From NCBI RefSeq assembly GCF_001542415.1, contig NZ_LNCU01000115.1, forward strand, positions 104,124 to 168,123: a DNA stretch of 64,000 nt, written 5' to 3'. Origin of the DNA: Bradyrhizobium macuxiense. GTDB lineage: Bacteria > Pseudomonadota > Alphaproteobacteria > Rhizobiales > Xanthobacteraceae. Positions 1 through 6,820 of the stretch are shown in pieces. The translations under genes were made by a program, and so were the position numbers. Position 1 is the stretch's first letter. Every line of letters begins with the position of its first letter. Under the pieces are notes generated by a model. It was not told the origin of the DNA. It worked only from the letters and a program-made list of their open reading frames with translations, and searched no databases.

Positions 1-1694
1 CCCTGCCAGTAGCCGGCGCGCGCCAGCGCGGTCGGATTGGTGCTGCCGACGCCGATCCGCGCGAAGTGCTGCGCGGCGACCGCGGGATCGTTCAGGAAGC
101 GCAGCGCGATCCAGCCCGAGGTGAATTCCTGCTCGGTCTTGTAAATGTCGCGACTCGGCAGCGCCGCGTCGCGCGCGATCAGATAGGCGGTGCGATACTC
201 GCCGACGTCGATCATCTTGCGCGCCAGCAGCCTGCGTTCGACCCACCATTCGTCGACATTAAACAGGCGCGAGGGCTCCCGCGGCGCGCTCATCATCAGT
301 TGCGCGGCCTCGGCGAATTTCTCCTCGCGGCGGAGCAACTGGATCTTCGCGAAGAGATAGCCGGTGTCGCCGGTCAATTCGCGCGGCACGGCTTCCAGCA
401 GCGCGCGCAGGTTCGATCCCTTGCGGTTGGCGGCGATGCGCGCTTTGGCTAGCGCGACATAGCCGGAACCGAGACGTCTTGCAGCGCGCATGCCAGCGGC
501 TTCGTTGTCAGTGCCGTAGAGCATCGCATCCATGCGCGCCTTGTGATCGCCGGCGGTCAGGAACGAGCTGAACAGATCGAGCGCGGTGCTCTCGGTGTCC
601 TCGCCCATCGGGTCGTTGCGCCAGGCCTCGCGCACCAGGCGCTCGGCATTAGCGCGGTCACCGCGCGCGACCATCACCTTGGCTAGCGCGAGCCGCCCCT
701 TGGCCGAGATCGGCGATTCATTCTGGAACCAGGCCGAGACCGCGGCGTCGTCACGGTGGTCGTCCCACAGCGAGGCCTCGATGCGACGGCGGAGGAACGT
801 CTGCGACGGCCAGCTCGGATTGGCGTCGAGGAAGGCGCGGTAACGCTCGGCCGAGGCGCCATTATCCTCGCTGCGCAGGATCAGCCATTCCGCAAGCTTG
901 CGGGCCACCGGATCGGAGATCGAGGACTCGGCGTCGGTCGCATCGCCCGGTCTGCGCTTGCGCAGGAGTTCAACGACGGTCTTGAGTGACTCCTTGTCTG
1001 TCTCTGACGTCGACGATGTCGCAGCCACGGCCGCCGGTATCACCGGCTTGCTGCGCACCGCCGGTGCGACATGCTGGCGGGTGGCGGGAACCAGCGCAGG
1101 TGCGATGGCGCGGGCGGCGTGCTCTGGCCTGTTCGACAGACTTCCCGTTGCACCAGGCGCAGCGGTCTTGTGCGCGGTGGTTTTGGGCGTGGTGGCGGTC
1201 TTTGACGCAGTGGCCCTGGGCGCCGTGGTCTTGGACGCCGTGCTCTCCGTCGTCTTGGAAGGCACGGCTTTGTGACTGTCCGCGCTGGCCGCGCCGGACT
1301 TGGAAGAGGTCGGCTTGGTTGCCTCGGTCTTGGTCGTCTCGGTCTTGGTTGTCTCGGTCTTGGCTGCCTCAGTCTTCACTGCCTCAGTCTTGGCCGCGCC
1401 GTGCTTGGTTGCGCTCGACTTTGAAGCAGCCGTCTTGGGCGCAGCAGTCTTGGGAGCGGCAGTCTTGGAAGCAGTGCCCTTGGACGAAGCAGTGCCCTTG
1501 GACGCAGCAGTCTTCGACGTGGCTGTCTTGGGGGCCGTAGTCTTGGAAGCCGTGTTGTCGGCAGCCGGCGCCGGTGCTGGAACGTCCGAGGCGGCCCATG
1601 CGTCGGCCGTGATGGCAGCAAAGCCGACAACGAGCGCCAGGCTCGTCGCTAGCGCCGTCGATCGCAATGTGCCTGCGCGGGCGGAACGGATCAC
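1..1694 (-). CDS. Soluble lytic murein transglycosylase (Slt family), 3' end cut by window edge
   Basis: The visible 564 codons begin at a GTG at 1694 and run off the left edge, so the C-terminal catalytic lysozyme-like domain lies outside the window. Residues 1-34 look like a signal peptide (basic start, hydrophobic ALATSLALVVGFAAI core, ADAWA end). Residues about 40-165 are a low-complexity Lys/Thr/Ala/Ser linker containing 15-bp tandem repeats. After that comes the alpha-helical superhelical U-domain typical of Slt (for example WLILRSEDNGASAERY and RLVREAWRNDPMGE). Slt enzymes cleave peptidoglycan glycan strands in the periplasm, giving 1,6-anhydro-muropeptides. The call rests on the helical-repeat region and its place divergent to dapA; the catalytic Glu cannot be seen. 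The gene is divergent from dapA across a 315-bp gap. Confidence 0.8.
   Translation of the reverse strand, partial: MIRSARAGTLRSTALATSLALVVGFAAITADAWAASDVPAPAPAADNTASKTTAPKTATSKTAASKGTASSKGTASKTAAPKTAAPKTAASKSSATKHGAAKTEAVKTEAAKTETTKTETTKTEATKPTSSKSGAASADSHKAVPSKTTESTASKTTAPRATASKTATTPKTTAHKTAAPGATGSLSNRPEHAARAIAPALVPATRQHVAPAVRSKPVIPAAVAATSSTSETDKESLKTVVELLRKRRPGDATDAESSISDPVARKLAEWLILRSEDNGASAERYRAFLDANPSWPSQTFLRRRIEASLWDDHRDDAAVSAWFQNESPISAKGRLALAKVMVARGDRANAERLVREAWRNDPMGEDTESTALDLFSSFLTAGDHKARMDAMLYGTDNEAAGMRAARRLGSGYVALAKARIAANRKGSNLRALLEAVPRELTGDTGYLFAKIQLLRREEKFAEAAQLMMSAPREPSRLFNVDEWWVERRLLARKMIDVGEYRTAYLIARDAALPSRDIYKTEQEFTSGWIALRFLNDPAVAAQHFARIGVGSTNPTALARAGYWQ
1317..1391. repeat. 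15-bp in-frame tandem repeat, five units
   Basis: Five consecutive 15-bp units (consensus ggttgcctcggtctt on the plus strand) begin at 1317, 1332, 1347, 1362 and 1377. On the minus strand they encode repeats of the type KTETT/KTEAT in the linker of the lytic transglycosylase. A looser array of Ala-Ser-Lys-Thr units continues through about 1540, including two copies of an 18-bp unit around 1480-1515. Because the period is a multiple of three, copy-number change would keep the frame. Confidence 0.85.
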
Positions 1695-2009
1695 AGAAGT
1701 CCTCTGCGGCCCCGAATCATCTGGTCGTTTGGGCCCTGGGTTCTTATTTGATTGAAAACGTAGACAAAATACTAAGAAGGCTGCCGGTGCGGCTGTTTGC
1801 GCCAGCACAACGGCAAAATAGCGGCCTCGCGCGCCGCAGATTACCGTTGGGAATAGGTACGGTGCGGCCCTTTCGCCTGTCGGCCAGACCCGATATGAAT
1901 TGCCTTTCATGGCGTTTCGCATCAACCGGTGCCGGTCGCGGACATGAAGCACGCCAACAACAAGGGTCCGTCGACCTAGCCTTTAGCCTGAAGCGATTGG
2001 AGGAAGTCC
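1695..2009. other. Divergent intergenic region between slt and dapA
   Basis: A 315-bp gap between two divergent genes, so it should carry promoters in both directions. An AT-rich patch lies near 1745-1775. No convincing open frame, RNA or operator was recognised. A purine-rich stretch (attggaggaag, about 1997-2007) just before 2010 is a good ribosome binding site for dapA. Confidence 0.5.
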
Positions 2010-2900
2010 ATGGCAGCCAAGACAAAATTCCGGGGTTCATTCACTGCCTTGGTGACGCCCTTCAAAAACGGCGGAGTGGACGAGGCGGCATTTCGCAGCC
2101 TGGTGAACTGGCAGATCGCCGAGGGCACGCACGGCCTCGTGCCGGTCGGCACCACTGGCGAGAGCCCGACCCTGAGCCACGACGAGCACAAGCGGGTGGT
2201 CGAGTGGTGCATCGAGGAGGCCAAGGGCAGGGTGCCCGTGATCGCCGGCGCCGGCTCGAATTCGACCAAGGAGGCGATCGAGTTGGCCGAACATGCCGAG
2301 AAGGCCGGCGCGGCTGCGGTGCTGGTCGTGACGCCGTACTACAACAAGCCGACCCAGGAAGGCCTGTACCAGCATTTCAAGGCGATCAATGATGCGATCG
2401 GCATTCCGATCATCATCTACAACATCCCGCCGCGCTCGGTGATCGACATGTCGGTCGACACGATGAAGCGGCTGTTCGAGCTGAAAAACATCGCCGGCGT
2501 CAAGGACGCCACCGCCAGCATGGTGCGGGTTTCGCAGCAGCGCGCGGCGATGGGCGAGGACTTCAATCAGCTGTCGGGCGAGGACGCCACCATCCTTGGC
2601 TACATGGCGCATGGCGGCCATGGCTGCATCTCGGTGACGTCGAACGTCGCGCCGCGGCTGTGCTCGGAATTCCAGACCGCATGGCAGAAGGGCGATGCGG
2701 CCGCCGCGCTGAAGATCCACGACAAGCTGATGCCGCTGCACACCAACCTGTTCATCGAGAGCAATCCCGCGCCGGTCAAATACGCGTTGTCATTGCTCGG
2801 CAAGATGGACGAGAAGCTGCGTCTGCCGATGGTGCCGGTCGCTGAATCGACCCGTCAGGCCGTCCGCAGCGCCATGGTGCATGCCGGCCTGATCAACTGA
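2010..2900 (+). CDS. dapA: 4-hydroxy-tetrahydrodipicolinate synthase
   Basis: DapA condenses pyruvate with aspartate semialdehyde, the first committed step of lysine and meso-diaminopimelate synthesis in the cytoplasm. The 296-aa product has the full TIM-barrel length of the family. Visible motifs are the GTTGE loop (residues 47-51, Thr48/Thr49 of the proton relay), Tyr137 in IIIYNIPPRS, and the Schiff-base Lys165 in IAGVKDAT. The start is set by a strong GGAGG-type site just upstream. It is followed by mscL and smpB on the same strand, a common rhizobial order. A distant second DapA-family gene is at 60643. Confidence 0.96.
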   Translation: MAAKTKFRGSFTALVTPFKNGGVDEAAFRSLVNWQIAEGTHGLVPVGTTGESPTLSHDEHKRVVEWCIEEAKGRVPVIAGAGSNSTKEAIELAEHAEKAGAAAVLVVTPYYNKPTQEGLYQHFKAINDAIGIPIIIYNIPPRSVIDMSVDTMKRLFELKNIAGVKDATASMVRVSQQRAAMGEDFNQLSGEDATILGYMAHGGHGCISVTSNVAPRLCSEFQTAWQKGDAAAALKIHDKLMPLHTNLFIESNPAPVKYALSLLGKMDEKLRLPMVPVAESTRQAVRSAMVHAGLIN

Positions 2901-2953
2901 GGGAAGTAGGGTTCGCCGCGAACAATGCGGTCCGTAACGTCGAAGAGAAGGGG

Positions 2954-3376
2954 ATGGGCATGCTGAAGGAATTCCGCGAGTTCGCCATGAAGGGCAACGT
3001 CGTCGACCTCGCCGTCGCCGTCATCATCGGTGCGGCTTTCGGCGCGATCGTGACCTCGCTGGTCGGCGACGTCATCATGCCGGTCATCGGCGCGATCACC
3101 GGCGGCCTCGACTTCTCCAACTACTTCATCCCGCTCGCGAAGAACGTGACCGCGACCAACCTCGCCGACGCCAAGAAGCAGGGCGCTGTGCTCGCCTACG
3201 GCAACTTCCTGACGCTGACCATCAACTTCCTGATCATCGCTTTCGTGCTGTTCATCGTGATCCGCCTGATGAACCAGTTCAAACGGAAGGAAGAGGTCAA
3301 GCCCGCGGAACCGCCGAAGCCGACCCCAGAGGTCGAGTTGCTGACGGAAATCCGCGACCTTCTCAAGAAGAGCTAA
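2954..3376 (+). CDS. mscL: Large-conductance mechanosensitive channel
   Basis: MscL forms a homopentameric inner-membrane pore that opens under turgor to release solutes during hypo-osmotic shock. The 140-aa product (138 aa if the second ATG at 2960 is used) begins with the conserved amphipathic helix MLKEFREFAMKGN. TM1 follows, starting VVDLAVAVIIGAAFGAIV, then a periplasmic loop, TM2 (about residues 75-100) and a charged C-terminal helix ending LLTEIRDLLKKS. Length is normal for the family. It ends one base before the smpB start codon, so the two are probably translated from one message. Confidence 0.95.
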   Translation: MGMLKEFREFAMKGNVVDLAVAVIIGAAFGAIVTSLVGDVIMPVIGAITGGLDFSNYFIPLAKNVTATNLADAKKQGAVLAYGNFLTLTINFLIIAFVLFIVIRLMNQFKRKEEVKPAEPPKPTPEVELLTEIRDLLKKS

Positions 3377-3377
3377 A

Positions 3378-3854
3378 GTGGCCGCCGACAAGAACGAACG
3401 CCCCATCAAGGTTGTCGCCGAGAACCGTAAGGCCCGCTTCAACTACGCAATCGAGGACACGATCGAGGCCGGCATCTCGCTGACCGGCACCGAGGTGAAA
3501 TCGATCCGCAGCGGCAAGAGCACGATCGCGGAATCCTATGCGGATTCTAAGAACGGCGAGCTGTGGCTGATCAACGCCAATATCCCGGAATATCTGCAGG
3601 CCAACCGCTTCAATCACGAGCCGAAACGGCCGCGCAAGCTGCTGCTGCATCGCAAGCAGATCAACAAGCTGCTCGGCGCGGTCGATCGCGAGGGCATGAC
3701 GCTCATTCCGCTGAAGCTCTATTTCAACGAGCGCGGCCGTGCCAAACTGCTGCTCGCGGTTGCCAAGGGCAAGAAGCTCCATGACAAGCGCGAGACGGTC
3801 AAGAAGCGCGACTGGGGCCGCGAGAAGGGCCGCCTGATGCGGGCGCGGGGATAG
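3378..3854 (+). CDS. smpB: SsrA-binding protein SmpB
   Basis: SmpB binds tmRNA and delivers it to stalled ribosomes for trans-translation. The 158-aa product has the OB-fold core (RKARFNYAIEDTIEAGISL near the start, then LTGTEVKSIRSGKS) and the basic C-terminal tail (HDKRETVKKRDWGREKGR) that enters the mRNA channel. The start is a GTG at 3378, one base after the mscL stop, consistent with translational coupling. The tmRNA gene itself is not in the window. Confidence 0.96.
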   Translation: MAADKNERPIKVVAENRKARFNYAIEDTIEAGISLTGTEVKSIRSGKSTIAESYADSKNGELWLINANIPEYLQANRFNHEPKRPRKLLLHRKQINKLLGAVDREGMTLIPLKLYFNERGRAKLLLAVAKGKKLHDKRETVKKRDWGREKGRLMRARG

Positions 3855-3964
3855 ACCTGCGTCCTTTCGATCACCGTAGACGAAGTGGTCCATCGCGCTA
3901 CGCGTGAATTGGATCTGGCCTTCGCAAGTGCGCCTCGCGATGATCGTGGACGGAGATCGATGCG

Positions 3965-4546
3965 ATGAGCCAGAGCAGTTTGACCGACGTCGACTGGAGC
4001 AAGATTCCGGCGCCGACCGATGACGGCGCCGCCGCCCATCTTCAGGGCATGAAGATTCCTCCGGTGTCGCTGCGAGCCACCAACGACACCTCGGTGCGGT
4101 TGTCGGTGCTCGATGGCCGCACCGTGGTGTTCGCCTATCCGCGGACCGGCGAGCCCGGCAAGATCGGGCTGGTCGACGATTGGGATATGATCCCCGGCGC
4201 GCGCGGCTGTACGCCGCAGGCCTGCTCCTTCCGCGACCTGTTCGCCGAGTTGAGGGCGGCCGGCGCAGCCCAGGTGTTCGGCCTGTCGACGCAGAGCAAC
4301 GAGTACCAGACCGAGATGGCCGCGCGGCTGCATCTGCCGTTCCCGGTGCTGTCCGACGAGGCGCTGGAGCTGACGCAGGCGCTGAATCTGCCGGCGATGT
4401 CGGTCGTAGGGCTGACCCTGATCAAGCGGCTCGCGCTGATCATCGACGACGGCCGCATCACGCACGTGTTCTATCCGGTGTTCCCGCCGGATCGGAGCGC
4501 GGGCGACGTGCTGGATTGGCTGAAGGACAATCCGGTTGGAGCGTGA
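3965..4546 (+). CDS. Peroxiredoxin, PrxQ/BCP-like with an inserted loop
   Basis: A thioredoxin-fold peroxiredoxin predicted to reduce hydroperoxides in the cytoplasm. In this 193-aa protein the active-site region reads YPRTGEPG, then about 15 extra residues (66-80), then GCTPQACSFRD. Cys82 and Cys87 sit where the peroxidatic and resolving cysteines of BCP/PrxQ proteins (PGCTxxAC) are found, but in BCP the TPG and GC are contiguous. The rest follows the fold (VFGLSTQSNEYQTEMA, then LPFPVLSDEALELT). It is convergent with the udg gene. The exact subfamily and electron donor cannot be told from sequence alone. Confidence 0.8.
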   Translation: MSQSSLTDVDWSKIPAPTDDGAAAHLQGMKIPPVSLRATNDTSVRLSVLDGRTVVFAYPRTGEPGKIGLVDDWDMIPGARGCTPQACSFRDLFAELRAAGAAQVFGLSTQSNEYQTEMAARLHLPFPVLSDEALELTQALNLPAMSVVGLTLIKRLALIIDDGRITHVFYPVFPPDRSAGDVLDWLKDNPVGA

Positions 4547-4568
4547 TGCCGCAGCGCTTCGCTGAGTA

Positions 4569-5228
4569 TCAGCCGAGGTCCTTTCGCACATTTGCGAAGA
4601 CCGCTCGGAACATATCGGTCGTCAGCACGCCCGTGTTCGTGTTGTAGCGCGAGCAATGATAGCTGTCGTACAGCTTGTACGGTCCCGCCTTATGCACGGC
4701 ACCGTGCGCAAAGGGCGCGGCGGCCAGACGAAGCCCGAGCGCCTTCACGGTCGATTCGTGGGCGATGCGCCCGAGCAGCACGATCGCGCGCACGTTCGGC
4801 ATCGTGGCGATCGTCGCGCTGAGGAACTGCCGGCAGGTGTTGATCTCTGTAGGCAGCGGCTTGTTCTGCGGCGGCACGCAGCGCACCGCGTTGCTGATCC
4901 GGCTATCGACGAGCTTCAGACCATCATCCGGCCGCGCCTGGTAGACGCCGCTGGCAAAGCCGTATTCGAGCAAGGTCGCATAAAGCAGGTCACCGGCGTA
5001 ATCGCCGGTGAACGGACGGCCGGTGCGGTTCGCGCCCTGCATGCCCGGCGCTAGCCCGACGATCAACAACCGTGCGTTTGGATCGCCGAAGGAGTCCACC
5101 GGCGAGTTGAACCAGTCCGGCTGGCGCGCACGGGTTTCCGCGCGGAGGGCGGCCAGCCGCGGACAGAGCGGGCAGTTGCTGTCAGGTCGGGTGGCAGCGC
5201 TGACGAGATTACTCGTCGAAATCGTCAT
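4569..5228 (-). CDS. Uracil-DNA glycosylase, type 5 (UDGb-like)
   Basis: Predicted to excise uracil and related deaminated bases from DNA in base-excision repair. The 219-aa protein carries the family motif GLAPGMQGANRTGRPFTGD (about residues 57-75) and a second motif region near YDSYHCSRYNTNTG. Cysteines at CPLC (residues 19-22) and later at AVRCVPP and INTCRQF are placed as expected for the 4Fe-4S cluster of these thermostable-type UDGs. Its start overlaps the end of the upstream NYN-domain gene by 20 bp, so both are probably on one transcript. Confidence 0.87.
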   Translation of the reverse strand: MTISTSNLVSAATRPDSNCPLCPRLAALRAETRARQPDWFNSPVDSFGDPNARLLIVGLAPGMQGANRTGRPFTGDYAGDLLYATLLEYGFASGVYQARPDDGLKLVDSRISNAVRCVPPQNKPLPTEINTCRQFLSATIATMPNVRAIVLLGRIAHESTVKALGLRLAAAPFAHGAVHKAGPYKLYDSYHCSRYNTNTGVLTTDMFRAVFANVRKDLG

Positions 5229-5853
5229 CGGCTCCCCGTGGGGCCATCGTGGTCGCGCGCTGCAGGAATTGCGGGGAGTGGTGACGCGGCTCGCGTGGTT
5301 CGCGCGGCGCCGGACGTTCGGACGGATCGCGGCCGAGCTTGGATTGCAGCTCGACGAGATCGGTGAAGACGTCGGCCTGGCGACGCAGTTCGTCGGCGAT
5401 CATCGGCGGCTGGCTGGCGATGGTGGAGATCACCGTGACGCGAACACCGCGGCGCTGCACCGCCTCGACCAGCGAACGGAAGTCGCCGTCGCCGGAGAAC
5501 AGAATCATCTGGTCGATATGTTCGGCGAGTTCCATCGCATCGACGGCAAGCTCGATGTCCATGTTGCCCTTGACCTTGCGACGGCCGCTGGCGTCGATGA
5601 ACTCCTTGGTCGCCTTGGTGACGACGGTGTAGCCGTTGTAGTCGAGCCAATCGATCAGCGGACGTATCGACGAATACTCCTGATCCTCGATGATCGCCGT
5701 GTAGTAGAACGCACGCAGCAGCGTGCCGCGACCCTGGAATTCCTTGAGGAGGCGCTTGTAGTCGATGTCGAAGCCCAGCGTCTTTGCGGTTGCATAAAGA
5801 TTCGCTCCGTCGATGAAGAGCGCGATCTTGTTGGAAACAGGTGACGACATCAA
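5209..5853 (-). CDS. NYN-domain (LabA/DUF88-like) protein, predicted RNase
   Basis: A PIN-like NYN nuclease-fold protein of 214 aa. The fold is marked by acidic residues in ALFIDGANLY, GNMDIELAVDAME and LFSGDGDFRSLV, which correspond to the metal-binding Asp residues of the family. The C-terminal 50 residues are Pro/Arg/Glu-rich and probably disordered (PREPREPRHH). Proteins of this family (LabA, NYN) are thought to act on RNA; the substrate here is unknown. It overlaps the udg gene by 20 bp and is divergent from rpoZ. Confidence 0.85.
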   Translation of the reverse strand: MMSSPVSNKIALFIDGANLYATAKTLGFDIDYKRLLKEFQGRGTLLRAFYYTAIIEDQEYSSIRPLIDWLDYNGYTVVTKATKEFIDASGRRKVKGNMDIELAVDAMELAEHIDQMILFSGDGDFRSLVEAVQRRGVRVTVISTIASQPPMIADELRRQADVFTDLVELQSKLGRDPSERPAPREPREPRHHSPQFLQRATTMAPRGADDDFDE

Positions 5854-6210
5854 AGTGTTCTCGCGTGGTTGTTCGTGTTCTTAGCGCAGCGGCAACCGAC
5901 CGCGCGCAATTTTCTGCGTTGCTGTCTAAAGTTCGGTGAATCTTTCCCCACGACAGTCACCACCGCAATTATGGTGAGGCGAGGGCAAAATGCCTAGACT
6001 TTTGACATTGCAATGAAGAGATTTACTTGTCAGGGACAGCAACCTGGCCATGTCGTCAGACGCTCCGGCCGTTCTGGCCCCGCCCAATCGGGTTATCAGA
6101 GCCTGTTCGGAAGGCAAATCACAAATTTTGCCTTGCGAAACGGTGGCTAGGCCTATAACTAACCCTCATAATCATCATATTCGGTCCCTTTTACCACGGA
6201 GCGCCTTGAG
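5854..6210. other. Divergent intergenic region upstream of rpoZ
   Basis: This 357-bp gap separates the NYN gene from rpoZ. Promoter-like elements include TTGACA at 6002-6007 and a TATAAC at 6154-6159 preceded by TTGCGA at 6133-6138, with a 15-bp spacing that is shorter than ideal. The short ORFs here lack plausible ribosome binding sites and coding bias. No RNA gene was recognised. Confidence 0.4.
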
Positions 6211-6603
6211 ATGGCTCGCGTCACCGTTGAAGACTGCATTGATAAGGTCGACAACCGCTTCGACCTCGTCCTGTTGGCGGCGCATCGCGCCCGTATGATC
6301 TCGTCAGGTTCTCAACTCACGGTTGATCGCGATAACGACAAGAACCCTGTCGTCTCGCTGCGGGAGATTGCCGATTCCACGATCTCGCCGGAAGACCTGA
6401 AAGAGGAACTCGTGCACTCCCTGCAGAAGTTCGTCGAGGTCGACGAGCCCGAGCCCGACACCGTTCCGCTGATCGGTTCCGCCGGCGCCAGCGTCGATGC
6501 CGACGACACCGAGGTCGCCGTCGAACGGATGACCGAGGAAGAGCTGCTGAAGGGCCTGGAGGGTCTCGCGCCCCCGGAAGAGCAGCCCGAGGAAGACGAG
6601 TAG
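6211..6603 (+). CDS. rpoZ: RNA polymerase omega subunit
   Basis: The omega subunit helps assemble RNA polymerase through the beta-prime subunit and mediates part of the ppGpp response. The 130-aa product has the conserved start MARVTVEDCIDKVDNRFDLV and the following LAAHRARMISSG motif. The C-terminal half is an acidic extension typical of alphaproteobacterial omega. It sits immediately upstream of rsh, the ppGpp enzyme, an association seen in many proteobacteria, and is followed by a clear intrinsic terminator. Confidence 0.97.
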   Translation: MARVTVEDCIDKVDNRFDLVLLAAHRARMISSGSQLTVDRDNDKNPVVSLREIADSTISPEDLKEELVHSLQKFVEVDEPEPDTVPLIGSAGASVDADDTEVAVERMTEEELLKGLEGLAPPEEQPEEDE

Positions 6604-6640
6604 ACGCCGGCTTCCAGCCGCCCGATTTTGGATAGATTGC

Positions 6641-6677
6641 CAAAGGCCCGGATATTGCTCCGGGCCTTTGCTTTTGT
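6641..6677 (+). terminator. Intrinsic terminator after rpoZ
   Basis: An inverted repeat (aaaggcccgg, loop atattgct, ccgggccttt) followed by gcttttgtt. It lies 38 bp after the rpoZ stop and before the rsh start, so rsh probably has its own promoter or depends on read-through. Confidence 0.85.
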
Positions 6678-6820
6678 TGACAATTTTGCTGTTACGATGC
6701 GTCCTATGCGGACGCAGGAAATTGAACGGTTCCTGGGCCTGCGCGGGGTGCTGCTTCGTTCGAAGGTGCACTAGATTGGGAAGAAAGGGCCGTTTGGCCC
6801 AGGCGAAAGGCATTGCGTCC

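Noticed and set aside
986..1755. Plus-strand frames opposite the transglycosylase linker
   Set aside because: Low-complexity Trp/Ser or Val/Leu repeats produced by the tandem repeat read on the wrong strand.
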